DNA of 64,000 nucleotides from CAVRCT01 sp963719645 (GTDB lineage: Bacteria; Pseudomonadota; Gammaproteobacteria; DSM-16500): contig CAVRCT010000007.1 of NCBI GenBank assembly GCA_963719645.1, forward strand, positions 496,001-560,000, read 5' to 3'. Both the position numbers and the translations under genes were made by a program. How positions within the stretch are numbered: the stretch's first letter is position 1; every line of letters starts with the position of its first letter. Under the pieces are notes generated by a model. It saw nothing but the letters and a program-made list of their open reading frames with translations, was not told where the DNA came from and ran no database searches. Of this stretch, positions 49,217 through 58,402 are shown piece after piece.

Positions 49217-50452
49217 ATGCAAGGCCAGCCCTGGTTTAAGAACCCTCGAATTTTAGCCGTCACATTTCTTGGATTTTCATCCGGGTTACCTTTTGCGCTA
49301 AGCAGTTCAACCTTACAAGCTTGGTTTACACAATCCGGTCTCAATCTAATGACCATTGGGGCTTTATCCTTGGTGGGATTACCCTATATTGCCAAATTTC
49401 TTTGGGCACCCGTATTAGATCGGTTTGTCCCGCCTTTTTTAGGTCGACGGCGGGGATGGATTGCGATTACACAAGTGGGTTTGAGCCTCTTTTTATTCCT
49501 ATTATCCTTATTGAATCCTCTGGTCGAGGCAGGGTGGATGGGTGTTATTGCGGTGGTTATTGCATTTTTATCGGCATCACAAGACATTGCCATTGATGCC
49601 TATCGAACCGATACTTTTTTGCCGCGCGAACGGAATGTTGGTTCGTCTCTCTTTATTTTTGCATCGCGGATCGCCATTATTCTTTCGACAGGTTTAGCAT
49701 TGATAATGGCAGATCATATTGGTTGGCGTCTTACTTATCAGCTGATGGCGTTGTTAATGATTTGTAACCTCGGGGTGACTTATTTGGCGCCCGATTTAAG
49801 TGATCGAACTCAGCCGCCTAAAAGTTTAACCCGAGCCATTCTTGAGCCGATACAAGATTTGTTTAAACGTCCGGGAATTCTCAGTATTTTATTGTTTATA
49901 ACGATTTATAAGATTGGCGATGCACTGGCTTTATCATTGATGAGCACCTTTTTGTTTCGGTGGTTAGGATTTTCATTAACGCAGATTGGGGTGGCTTATA
50001 AGATCATTGGTTTTACGGCCAGCATCTTAGGCGCTTTTAGTGGCAGTTTCATTTTGACACGAATTGGTTTATTTAGAGGGCTCATTATTTTTGGCTTAGC
50101 CCAGGCGTTTTCCAATTTGGCATTCATGGTGCTAGCTGTCATTGGCAAAAATTACAGTGCCATGTTGTTCACAATGTTTATCGAAAACTTTTGCAGCGGA
50201 ATGAGTACCACTGCGTTATTGGTTTTTTTAACCATGTTGTGTAATAAACAATACAGCGCGACACAATTTGCTTGTTTGTCTGCTCTGTTTGCAATTGGTC
50301 GGGTCTGTTCAGGGCCTGTTGCAGCGGTATTGGTGAAACATATTGGCTGGGTCAATTTTTTTGGCTGTTCATTTTTGTTGTGTTTTCCAGCGATTTTATT
50401 ATTGGCATTTATGCAAAATAGGGTGACGTTCAATGCTGAAGCGATTGCTTAA
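49217..50452 (+). CDS. ampG: AmpG-family muropeptide permease
   Basis: A 411-residue MFS protein with 12 transmembrane helices and the AmpG start (NPRILAVTFLGFSSGLPFAL, then STLQAWF), plus the conserved KFLWAPVLDRFVPP and SASQDIAIDAYRTD segments. It imports GlcNAc-anhydroMurNAc peptides from the periplasm for wall recycling and supplies beta-lactamase inducers where ampC exists. The 3' end overlaps the next gene by 20 bp, so the two are probably co-translated. Confidence 0.93.
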   Translation: MQGQPWFKNPRILAVTFLGFSSGLPFALSSSTLQAWFTQSGLNLMTIGALSLVGLPYIAKFLWAPVLDRFVPPFLGRRRGWIAITQVGLSLFLFLLSLLNPLVEAGWMGVIAVVIAFLSASQDIAIDAYRTDTFLPRERNVGSSLFIFASRIAIILSTGLALIMADHIGWRLTYQLMALLMICNLGVTYLAPDLSDRTQPPKSLTRAILEPIQDLFKRPGILSILLFITIYKIGDALALSLMSTFLFRWLGFSLTQIGVAYKIIGFTASILGAFSGSFILTRIGLFRGLIIFGLAQAFSNLAFMVLAVIGKNYSAMLFTMFIENFCSGMSTTALLVFLTMLCNKQYSATQFACLSALFAIGRVCSGPVAAVLVKHIGWVNFFGCSFLLCFPAILLLAFMQNRVTFNAEAIA

Positions 50453-53450
50453 TTTTAAATGGTTAGTTCTTATATTGAGTTTGCTGATTCTCTCATCTGC
50501 TTGTTTTGCAGATGATGACACACAACTTGAGGCTATCTATTCGGATAAAACGAAGTTAGCTTCGCAACAAATTGTTATGTTAAAAGATCGCATCCATCAA
50601 GCGCAATTTCAACTACAAACATTGCAAAAACAAGAGAATCTTTTTTCAGGGTTGGTGATCGTGCGTGCGAATAATCGCATGCTTAAACAAGTGAATTTAG
50701 ACATTGCGATTGCAAAATCGAATTTAGACAGTATTAATATTGAATTAACAGAATGTCAGCAAACCATTATCCGTCTGGAAAAAGATATTCAAGAGATGCA
50801 AAACCAATTAAATGCCTATACCATTTTTGGTTTAAAAATCGCGCGTAATGCTACCATCGATTTAAAGCGTTTACGTGAAGAGTTAAATTATCAAACTGGA
50901 TTGCTCACACTGGAAAAAAATCGAGGAAAAGCGTTGCTTCAATTGCAATCGATCGCCGATAGTATTCTGCAAGCAAACAAAATTAAATTTGGCCGAATTG
51001 ACTCTAATTTGAAATCACAAACCATTTTGCAATTAAAAGAACAGCAGGCACAGTCTGAAGTCGATTTACAAACGCAGCAAAATGGTTGGTTATTAAAATT
51101 GAATCAGTTGGATGCGCAATGGGTGAACTTGCAAAATGCAAAACATCAGGATAAAGCGCTTTATGAAAAATTGCAGAATGAAATTTTTTATGTGAATGAA
51201 AATGTGAATCTCACCTATTTGCGCATGTTGATTGCTCGTTATCAAGAGCAAATTCAACAGTTAAAAATTTCTATTTCACGCAATAGCTCAATTACCTTAT
51301 TGAATAAAGCAAGCGAAGAGACCCTGGCGCTGGGTAAACAGATTTTGCGGGTTAATCGGTTACTTAAGATTAGACAAGATATTTTAGACAAACGAAAAGC
51401 ACTTTTCTCGCAAGCCACTACGACCAGCTTTCCCTCGGCGGAATTTAATACGTTAGAGCAAGAATATACAACTGCATTAAATAATGTGACGCAGTTGAAT
51501 CAAGAACTAACGGCTTTTCGCACTTCTCTGGATCAAGCGTTGCAGCAGGAGTTATCTGCGCGGCAGGGATTGCCTGGGTTTGGTACAAAAGCGTGGGTGG
51601 ATTTAGGCACTGAAATTTTGTTAGTACCCAGTCTAGCGTTTCAAGTTTTCAAAAATTTGACGGTCACCATTTTTTCAAGCATTACCAATATGACATTATT
51701 GAATTGGATTTTGTTGGCGGTCTTGCAGATTTCTTGGGTTGCTTTGGTGCTCATTATAAATTATTTTTTAAAAGTAATTGTGGCGCGGTTGCCAGATCAT
51801 CAATATGGACACATCAATTTAAAATGGTTAATTATTAAATTGCTGCATCGAAACTTGTACGATTTGGCATTCATTGGTAACGTGGTTTGGTTATTATCTT
51901 TTTTTGCAGTGCCCAGTCAAAATATCACTATTTTTGTTAATTTGGCGCTGGTCTGGGTGATTTTTAAGGCCATCATGATGACCGCACGGTTGTGTTTAGT
52001 GGAAACGGTGCATGATCGAATTGGGCAGGATATACGGTTATATCATCATTTAAAATGGATTTTCTTATCCGGTGGTATCATCACCGCGTTGACTGTTTTT
52101 ATGCATCAATTGCCTATCGTTTATGAAGTGAAAGATTTATTTGATCGGTTGTTTTTAGCTTTTTTATTGATTGCTTCGCTCTTTTTCTTGAGACAGTGGG
52201 AATTGGTTCCCAATCTTATTTTGCCGCATATTGATACCCGTCGGACGTATTTGCGTCGCGTTGTAACGCTGTTAGGTTTGTTAATTCCAATTATTTTATT
52301 GGTGAATTCGGTGATTGGATTGCTGGGCTATGTCAATTTAATCTTAACGATTTCTTGGTATGAAAGCATTTTCTTATTTGTGCTGGTGATTTATTTATTA
52401 TTACGTGGTCTGTTAAACGATGCGATGGAATTGGTCTATCGAGTTTTGATTCGACATGTCACTAACGGTTGGTTGTGGACAGAAGCCGTTTTGAAGCCGA
52501 TTGATCGAATGTTAAAAATTATTCTCTTCCTCTTTGCTTGGGCGGTGTTATTTTTATTATACGGTTGGGATCAGCAATCGCCAGTGGTTGAGCGCTTAAA
52601 TAAGCTGCTCTCTTATCATTTAATTGACGTATTGAATACCACAATTACACCGTTAAGTATTATTGAGCTGGTGGTGATTATTTCACTTTTATACTGGGCA
52701 GTCAGATGGACGCGTGAATTTGTCTATCGATTATTATTGTCGAGGACAAAAGATTTAGGTTTGCGTAACAGCATCGCCATTTTAAGTCAGTATGCCATGA
52801 TAGTTTTTGGTATTTTTATCTGTTTACGATTGCTGGGTATCGATATCAAATCATTAACCTTCGTTATCACGGCATTTGCTTTTGGAGTGGGGTTAGGGTT
52901 ACGTGATCTCGTGAATAATTTTGCTTGTGGGTTTTTATTGTTAATTGAACGGCCATTGCGTGTCGGTGATACGGTGAGTATCAGTGGCTATGAAGGCGAT
53001 GTGACGCACATCGGTGGTCGTGCGGTGACGATTCGGACGTGGGACCACATGGATGTGTTAATTCCCAATGCAGAAATTTTTAGTAAATCCTTTACCAACT
53101 GGACAGCGAAAGACAGCATTGTTCGTACAGTGATTAATTTAAAAATTAGTCGTCATGATAAACCGCAGGATGTTCAACAAGTGATTCATCAAGTATTAGC
53201 TCAGCATAAAGATGTTCTGAGTGATCCGATTCCTGAAGTGTTTATGAAAGAAATGACCGACGGTGTGATTGAATTTGAAGTGCGCTATTACATCAATTTA
53301 CGCATTGTGAAGTCACGCGTGGGTTTGCGTTCTGATGTGTTAGTCGCGATTTGGGATGCGTTTGAGAAACATCATATTCTGCCGCCTTATCCGCAGCATG
53401 AGATTTTTCTAAAAGGTGGTTTTCCGCTTGATCATAAGAAAGAAGATTAG
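50433..53450 (+). CDS. Large MscS-family mechanosensitive channel (MscK/MscM type)
   Basis: A 1005-residue inner-membrane protein. A signal peptide (ending CFADD) leads to a periplasmic coiled-coil domain (residues 30-370), then about 10-11 transmembrane helices and the MscS core (about 790-1000): the pore helix region FAFGVGLGLRDLVNNFACGF, the beta domain RPLRVGDTVSISGYEGDVTH, and the IRTWDHMDVLIPNAEI signature. It releases solutes on osmotic downshock. Slightly shorter than E. coli MscK (1120) and MscM (1107), mainly in the periplasmic part. Overlaps ampG, with which it shares a cell-envelope theme. Confidence 0.9.
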   Translation: MLKRLLNFKWLVLILSLLILSSACFADDDTQLEAIYSDKTKLASQQIVMLKDRIHQAQFQLQTLQKQENLFSGLVIVRANNRMLKQVNLDIAIAKSNLDSINIELTECQQTIIRLEKDIQEMQNQLNAYTIFGLKIARNATIDLKRLREELNYQTGLLTLEKNRGKALLQLQSIADSILQANKIKFGRIDSNLKSQTILQLKEQQAQSEVDLQTQQNGWLLKLNQLDAQWVNLQNAKHQDKALYEKLQNEIFYVNENVNLTYLRMLIARYQEQIQQLKISISRNSSITLLNKASEETLALGKQILRVNRLLKIRQDILDKRKALFSQATTTSFPSAEFNTLEQEYTTALNNVTQLNQELTAFRTSLDQALQQELSARQGLPGFGTKAWVDLGTEILLVPSLAFQVFKNLTVTIFSSITNMTLLNWILLAVLQISWVALVLIINYFLKVIVARLPDHQYGHINLKWLIIKLLHRNLYDLAFIGNVVWLLSFFAVPSQNITIFVNLALVWVIFKAIMMTARLCLVETVHDRIGQDIRLYHHLKWIFLSGGIITALTVFMHQLPIVYEVKDLFDRLFLAFLLIASLFFLRQWELVPNLILPHIDTRRTYLRRVVTLLGLLIPIILLVNSVIGLLGYVNLILTISWYESIFLFVLVIYLLLRGLLNDAMELVYRVLIRHVTNGWLWTEAVLKPIDRMLKIILFLFAWAVLFLLYGWDQQSPVVERLNKLLSYHLIDVLNTTITPLSIIELVVIISLLYWAVRWTREFVYRLLLSRTKDLGLRNSIAILSQYAMIVFGIFICLRLLGIDIKSLTFVITAFAFGVGLGLRDLVNNFACGFLLLIERPLRVGDTVSISGYEGDVTHIGGRAVTIRTWDHMDVLIPNAEIFSKSFTNWTAKDSIVRTVINLKISRHDKPQDVQQVIHQVLAQHKDVLSDPIPEVFMKEMTDGVIEFEVRYYINLRIVKSRVGLRSDVLVAIWDAFEKHHILPPYPQHEIFLKGGFPLDHKKED

Positions 53451-53523
53451 AGAGAATCACTGGTGCTCATGAGCGCTGCCGATCTTTCTTAAGCGCTCAT
53501 GCTGACGGTCTTTATTTAAAAAG

Positions 53524-53895
53524 CTACACCTCATACCGCGAACGATAAGCAATCACCGTTCCAGTAATCATTTTGTCACCATGTTGAATATCAATCACCG
53601 CATCACCACCCATAGAAGCCGCTAAATTTCGCATCGTATCGTGAATGGTTGCTTCCTGACGTTTGATACCCACAAAATTAAATTTTGACACGGTTTCTTT
53701 ACCGAGAACGACATAAGGGATAGAAAGGTTTTTTGTCGATGGGTAAAACGACACCGCCATCGGGTTTTTCTTGGAATGTTGTACAGCGGGTTTGGTTTGG
53801 GTTGAATGATTGACGGGTTGTACCGAATTGATTGAAGAACAGCTTGAGAGTGCTATACTTGTAAGACTTAGCACAACCAAATTTAATAGTCTCAT
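53524..53895 (-). CDS. Predicted lipoprotein
   Basis: A protein of about 123 residues. ATG 53895 is chosen because AAGGA lies 9 bp upstream; ATG 53901 and a longer start at 53943 are possible. A lipoprotein signal (MRLLNLVVLSLTSIALSSC, lipobox LSSC) is followed by a short linker and a small alpha/beta domain (KFNFVGIKRQEATIHDTMRN, LAASMGGDAVIDI), similar in plan to small heavy-metal-binding or YbjQ-type folds. No function is known. It lies between the channel and tldD, divergent from tldD. Confidence 0.75.
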   Translation of the reverse strand: MRLLNLVVLSLTSIALSSCSSINSVQPVNHSTQTKPAVQHSKKNPMAVSFYPSTKNLSIPYVVLGKETVSKFNFVGIKRQEATIHDTMRNLAASMGGDAVIDIQHGDKMITGTVIAYRSRYEV

Positions 53896-54060
53896 GGCCA
53901 TCGTTCCTTGCGATATGATGATGTGTAAATTCCTATTTACCATGCACGATCCTAGGATATTTGTAACGCTACGTCAATTTAAAATTGACTTGGCAGCAGA
54001 CGGTAAGCGATGAGAATATCAATGTGTGAACCCTATCTACCCTGAAATGAGCGAGGATAC

Positions 54061-55506
54061 ATGGCTAGTTTTTTAGAGATTGCCCGTCACGATTTGCTAG
54101 AACCGGCAGGATTAACTGAGAATCACCTGCAAGGTGTTTTAGGCAGTATTTTAGGAAATGCGGTTGATAATGCGGATTTGTATTTCCAATCGACTTACTC
54201 AGAAAGCTGGGTGTTGGAAGATGGCATTATCAAAGGAGGCAGTTTCAATATTGATCGAGGCGTGGGTGTTCGCGCCATGAGTGGCGAAAAAACAGGTTTT
54301 GCTTATTCAGATGACATTTTGGTACCTGCCTTAGATCAAGCCGCAGAAGCGGCTCGCAGTATTAGCACGCACGGTGGTCAGCAAGCTATCAAAACCTGGC
54401 GTCGAACCGCGGGTCATGAATTGTATTTGCCGGTCAATCCTCTCTTATCTTTAAATGAAAATGACAAAGTTGCTTTATTGCAACGGGTGGATGCGTATGC
54501 GCGACAACAAGATCCACGAGTCATTCAAGTGAATGTGAATTTAGCGGCTGAATACGAAACAGTGTTAATCATGGCAAGTGATGGTCATTTAGCGGCAGAT
54601 GTACGGCCGTTGGTGCGTCTCAATGTCAGTGTGGTTGTTGAGCAAAATGGCAGAAGAGAACAGGGTTATGCTGGTGGTGGTGGCCGTTATGATTATCATT
54701 ATTTTGTCGAGCAAGATTTAGCGTTGGAATATGCGCGGGAAGCTGTTCGACAAGCGGTTGTGAACTTGAGTGCTGTTGATGCGCCCGCAGGCACAATGCC
54801 AGTGGTGTTGGCTTCTGGTTGGCCGGGTGTGTTGTTGCATGAGGCGGTTGGTCATGGGTTAGAAGGTGATTTTAATCGCAAGGGTACCTCTGTTTTCAGT
54901 GGCCGAATGGGGCAAATGGTGGCATCGCCTTTATGTACGGTTGTGGATGATGGTACGTTGCCGAATCGTCGTGGTTCGTTGAATGTGGATGATGAAGGGG
55001 TTCCGACCCAGTGCACGGTTTTAATTGAGAAAGGTATTTTGCGCAATTATATCCAAGATAAGCGCAATGCTCGCTTGATGGGGATGGAGTCAACGGGTAA
55101 TGGTCGGCGTGAATCGTATGCCCATGTGCCGATGCCGCGTATGACGAATACTTATATGTTGCCGGGTGAGTCCACACCTGAGGAAATTATTGGGTCGGTG
55201 AAAAAGGGAATTTACGCGGTGAATTTTGCGGGTGGGCAAGTGGATATTACCTCCGGCAAATTTGTTTTTTCTGCTAGCGAAGCGTATCTGATTGAGGATG
55301 GCAAGATCACCGTGCCGGTAAAAGGCGCAACGTTAATTGGTAATGGCCCGGATGTGTTAACCCGGGTTTCGATGGTTGGTAATGATTTAAAGCTGGATTC
55401 GGGTATTGGCATTTGTGGTAAGGATGGCCAAAGTGTACCGGTTGGTGTGGGTCAGCCCACGTTAAAAGTGGATACGTTGACGGTGGGTGGGACGAATCAT
55501 GAGTGA
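54061..55506 (+). CDS. tldD: TldD metalloprotease subunit
   Basis: A 481-residue subunit of the TldD/E protease, which trims and matures peptides such as microcins and degrades CcdA. The zinc site is HEAVGHGLEGD (HExxxH) at about residue 261. GVGVRAMSGEKTGFAYSDD and GKFVFSASEAYLIEDGK are family blocks. GAGGATAC precedes ATG 54061. Its partner pmbA (tldE) lies 1.2 kb downstream beyond a repeat, darP and a small gene. Confidence 0.95.
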   Translation: MASFLEIARHDLLEPAGLTENHLQGVLGSILGNAVDNADLYFQSTYSESWVLEDGIIKGGSFNIDRGVGVRAMSGEKTGFAYSDDILVPALDQAAEAARSISTHGGQQAIKTWRRTAGHELYLPVNPLLSLNENDKVALLQRVDAYARQQDPRVIQVNVNLAAEYETVLIMASDGHLAADVRPLVRLNVSVVVEQNGRREQGYAGGGGRYDYHYFVEQDLALEYAREAVRQAVVNLSAVDAPAGTMPVVLASGWPGVLLHEAVGHGLEGDFNRKGTSVFSGRMGQMVASPLCTVVDDGTLPNRRGSLNVDDEGVPTQCTVLIEKGILRNYIQDKRNARLMGMESTGNGRRESYAHVPMPRMTNTYMLPGESTPEEIIGSVKKGIYAVNFAGGQVDITSGKFVFSASEAYLIEDGKITVPVKGATLIGNGPDVLTRVSMVGNDLKLDSGIGICGKDGQSVPVGVGQPTLKVDTLTVGGTNHE

Positions 55507-55588
55507 GATGATTAAAGTAAGAGCTGTCATTCTGAGTGCTCCAACTCTCGAAAAAAGAGGGGTAAACATCGAATAAGAACTTTTTCTT

Positions 55589-55729
55589 TTTATACAAATC
55601 CCCCTTGTTCCCCCTTGTCCCCCTTTTTCAAAGTGGGAGACCTGCTAAGCAGCTTTCGCTGTTAACACACAGAGCTGTTTAGAAGGTCTCCCACTTTGAA
55701 AAAGGGGGAACAAGGGGGATTTGTATAAA
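55589..55729. repeat. E-family long hairpin
   Basis: TATACAAATCCCCCTTGTTC and following CCCCTTTTTCAAAGTGGGAGACCT are inverted to 55729 around AGCAGCTTTCGCTGTTAACA. The loop end GAGCTGTTTAGAAGGTCTCC repeats that at 47360-47400. Between tldD and darP; no gene. TGTCATTCTGAGTGCTCC just before (55525) is an A-family fragment. Confidence 0.88.
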
Positions 55730-55786
55730 AATTTAAATTTTTCTCTGTAGATACCTATGGGGGCGGTTACAAAAAATCAAAACAAG

Positions 55787-56281
55787 CTACCTCTCAATAA
55801 TCTCACGCAAATACCGAAATAATTCAGTTTCCGCTCCCGGTTTTTTTTGCTGTGACCGGCGGATTAATTGACGAATATGTTGAGAGTCTATCTCAGGATA
55901 TTGCGCTAATAATTTTGCTAAAACAGTATCACCTTCAGCAATTAATTGCTCACGCCAGCGTTCTAATTTTTGAAATTGGGCTTTGTTTTCTTGAGTTTTA
56001 TTTTGCAATTTGTTCAATGCAGCTTCAATAGGTTCTGCATCAACATGACGCATTAATTTGCCAATGTATTGTAATTGTCTGCGCTTTGCTTCATGACTGG
56101 TTAGTTCACGAGCAAATTCAATCGCTTCACGTAACCGTGGCTCCATTGGAATAAGCGCTAGCTCGGCATGCGAAAGATTGACTAAGGCTTCACCCATTTT
56201 TTGTAAGGCAGTGACTCGGCGTTTTCGTTCGGATTTGGAGACTTCTTGTGGGAGCTGGTCAGGATCGTTATTGTCTGTCAT
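55787..56281 (-). CDS. darP: DarP (YjgA), 50S ribosome biogenesis factor
   Basis: A 164-residue acidic helical protein with the DUF615 pattern: SKSERKRRVTALQKMGEALV, MEPRLREAIEFARELTSHEAKRRQLQYIGKLMR and a C-terminal RRSQQKKPGAETELFRYLRE. It joins late 50S precursors. Divergent from pmbA with a small gene between them, as in many gammaproteobacteria where the two are neighbours. Confidence 0.93.
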   Translation of the reverse strand: MTDNNDPDQLPQEVSKSERKRRVTALQKMGEALVNLSHAELALIPMEPRLREAIEFARELTSHEAKRRQLQYIGKLMRHVDAEPIEAALNKLQNKTQENKAQFQKLERWREQLIAEGDTVLAKLLAQYPEIDSQHIRQLIRRSQQKKPGAETELFRYLREIIER

Positions 56282-56296
56282 GGATTGAGTCGAAAT

Positions 56297-56330
56297 AAAA
56301 AAGCGGCCTTTAAAAAAAGGCCGCTTTTTA
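56297..56330 (-). terminator. Terminator of the Lys/His-rich protein gene
   Basis: AAAAGCGGCCTTT and AAAGGCCGCTTTT form a perfect stem with A/T tracts on both sides, so it can work in either direction. It separates the 91-residue gene from darP. Confidence 0.93.
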
Positions 56331-56335
56331 TGCGA

Positions 56336-56611
56336 TTAGCTAGCAGCAGATGTTGCTGTTGCTTCTGGCGCGGTAGCAGCAGGAGCAGCAGATTCGGTCG
56401 CTTCAGCTTTTTTAGCGTGGTGATGCTTTTTATGCTTCACGTGCTTTTTTACTTTTTTAGCTGGTTCAGCAGCAGCTTGGCCGTTCTCAGATGATTGCAT
56501 CATTGCATCGGATTGAGCTGTTGTAGCTGGTTGGGTTGATTCATCAGCTAAAGCAACGGATGTACCGATTACAGAAGCACTAATTAATAAAGCTGCGATA
56601 AGTTTTTTCAT
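56336..56611 (-). CDS. Small secreted Ala/Lys/His-rich protein
   Basis: A 91-residue protein with a Sec signal peptide (MKKLIAALLISASVIGTSVALA, cut after ALA). The mature part is disordered: an acidic Gln/Ser/Ala stretch, then a basic core (KKVKKHVKHKKHHHAKKAE) and an Ala/Pro/Thr tail. The plan recalls acid-shock protein Asr and similar periplasmic basic proteins. The histidine cluster could bind metal. It has its own terminator, and GGAGAATG precedes the start. No enzyme motif. Named role is inference. Confidence 0.75.
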   Translation of the reverse strand: MKKLIAALLISASVIGTSVALADESTQPATTAQSDAMMQSSENGQAAAEPAKKVKKHVKHKKHHHAKKAEATESAAPAATAPEATATSAAS

Positions 56612-56690
56612 TTTTCATTCTCCATGATAAAGTTGCGGTTACTAAGATACTATAATTTTCTTTAATTAACATCCAGAAAGTGAGAATTTT

Positions 56691-58025
56691 ATGCTTGAAT
56701 TATGGAATAATCCAGAACATTTGAAAAACATTGTAAAAGAAATTTTAGTTGAGGCCAAAAAACAGGGCGCGACGGCTGCTGAAGTCGATGTTGGCTTGAG
56801 TAAAGGATTTACAGTCACCGCCCGCTTGGGTGCGGTGGAGTCGGTTGAATACAACCAAGATAAAATTGTGGATGTGGCCGTTTATTTTGGTCAACGCACG
56901 GGGTCAGCCAGTCTGTCTGATTTAAATCCCGACGCGATCAAAAAAGCTGTTTTGGCAGCATGTAATATTGCAAAGTTTACCGATAAAGATGAATTTTCTG
57001 GGTTAGCAGAAAAAGAATTATTGGCATTTGACTATCCCAATCTGGATTTATGGCATCCCTGGGATGTTACGGTCGAACAAGCTATCAATATGGCTATTCA
57101 GTGTGAAGCACTGGCTCTTCAGAAAGATAAACGTATTAAAAATTCTGAAGGGGCTGTGATCGCCACCAATCAGGGTTGGCAAGTCTATGGCAATTCAAAT
57201 GGATTTATCGGCATGTATCCAGCGTCGCGGCATGATATAAGCTGTTCTTTGATTGCGCAAGAAAAAGAGGATATGCAGCGGGATTATAGTTTTACGGTAG
57301 CAAGTGACCCTAGCTTGCTGGCCTCACTTGAATGGGTTGCTAATGACGCGGCACAAAAAACGGTTCGTCGATTAGGTGCCGAGCAGCTTTCGACTCGCCG
57401 TGTTCCCGTTATTTTTGTGGCGGAAGAAGCGCGTGGATTGATCGGTCATTTTATTGCGGCCATTACGGGCGGTAATCTGTATCGTAAATCGTCTTTTTTG
57501 TTGGATCATTTAGATAAAAAAGTTTTCCCAGATTTTGTGCGCATTGATGAGCGTCCTCATCTGTTAAAATCCTTAGGCAGTGCACCCTTTGATGATAATG
57601 GGGTCCGAACCCGCGAAAATGTTTTCATTGAACAAGGTGTGTTACGAAATTATTCCTTAGGTGTTTATTCGGCTCGTAAGCTCGGCATGCAAACCACCGG
57701 AAATGCAGGTGGAGTACATAATTTATTTATTAATACGGGTAAAAAAGATTTAGCTGCTTTAATAAAAACCATGGATAAAGGCTTGTTGATTACGGATTTG
57801 ATGGGTCAGGGTGTGAATATCATCACAGGTGACTATTCTCGCGGAGCGACGGGTTTTTGGGTAGAGAATGGCGAAATCCAATATCCGGTTGAAGAGATTA
57901 CCGTGGCAGGTAATTTACGCGATATGTTCCAGCAAATTGTGGAAGTGGGTAATGATGTTGATGAACGCGGCAATATTCGCACGGGATCGATTTTGTTAGA
58001 GAATATGACGGTGGCTGGGAATTGA
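56691..58025 (+). CDS. pmbA: PmbA/TldE, partner of TldD
   Basis: A 444-residue subunit that pairs with TldD; it lacks the HExxxH site and forms the chamber of the heterodimer. Blocks include GFTVTARLGAVESVEYNQDK, TGNAGGVHNLF and the C-terminal GLLITDLMGQGVNIITGDYSRG and NLRDMFQQIVEVGNDVD. Start ATG 56691 is supported by GTGAGAATTTT upstream. Intact. tldD is nearby in the same direction, though not in one operon. Confidence 0.94.
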   Translation: MLELWNNPEHLKNIVKEILVEAKKQGATAAEVDVGLSKGFTVTARLGAVESVEYNQDKIVDVAVYFGQRTGSASLSDLNPDAIKKAVLAACNIAKFTDKDEFSGLAEKELLAFDYPNLDLWHPWDVTVEQAINMAIQCEALALQKDKRIKNSEGAVIATNQGWQVYGNSNGFIGMYPASRHDISCSLIAQEKEDMQRDYSFTVASDPSLLASLEWVANDAAQKTVRRLGAEQLSTRRVPVIFVAEEARGLIGHFIAAITGGNLYRKSSFLLDHLDKKVFPDFVRIDERPHLLKSLGSAPFDDNGVRTRENVFIEQGVLRNYSLGVYSARKLGMQTTGNAGGVHNLFINTGKKDLAALIKTMDKGLLITDLMGQGVNIITGDYSRGATGFWVENGEIQYPVEEITVAGNLRDMFQQIVEVGNDVDERGNIRTGSILLENMTVAGN

Positions 58026-58033
58026 AATCAGAA

Positions 58034-58074
58034 AGTTTGTAGGTTGGGTTGAGCGTCAGCGAAACCCAACATAC
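58034..58074. repeat. C-family half repeat
   Basis: AGTTTGTAGGTTGGGTTGAG followed by CGTCAGCGAAACCCAACATA: only the left arm of the element that is complete at 1457-1589. It lies between pmbA and hpf. Confidence 0.8.
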
Positions 58075-58084
58075 GATTTATAGC

Positions 58085-58375
58085 TTAACGATGGTTTGAG
58101 TGTTTTTCTTTATGCTTGGTAATTTGACCGAGTAATTTATCCACTAGCTCATCAATCGCACTATACATATCAGCGGCTTTAGCAGATGCGTGAATTTCAG
58201 TGCCGCTAAGATGCAAAGTAGCCTCCGCCGTGTGTGTTAAATTTTCGACTACAAAAACCACGTTCACATTTTGAATGGCGGCGTCACGACGCTCAACGCG
58301 TTCGAATTTTTCTTGGGTAAATGTTTTTAATGCAGGGGTGATTTCTAAATTTCTACCGGTAAAATGCAATTGCAT
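58085..58375 (-). CDS. hpf: Ribosome hibernation-promoting factor, short form
   Basis: A 96-residue protein with the YfiA/HPF beta-alpha fold: MQLHFTGRNLEITPALKTFT, FEKRVERR-like basic loop (EKFERVERRDAAI) and the C-terminal helix MYSAIDELVDKLLGQITKHK. It binds the 30S decoding centre during starvation. In most gammaproteobacteria rpoN lies between lptB and hpf; here lptB is only 27 bp away, so rpoN is missing from the locus. Confidence 0.93.
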   Translation of the reverse strand: MQLHFTGRNLEITPALKTFTQEKFERVERRDAAIQNVNVVFVVENLTHTAEATLHLSGTEIHASAKAADMYSAIDELVDKLLGQITKHKEKHSNHR

Positions 58376-58402
58376 GTTTCTCTTCTCCTATGTGTTTTGT
58401 AT

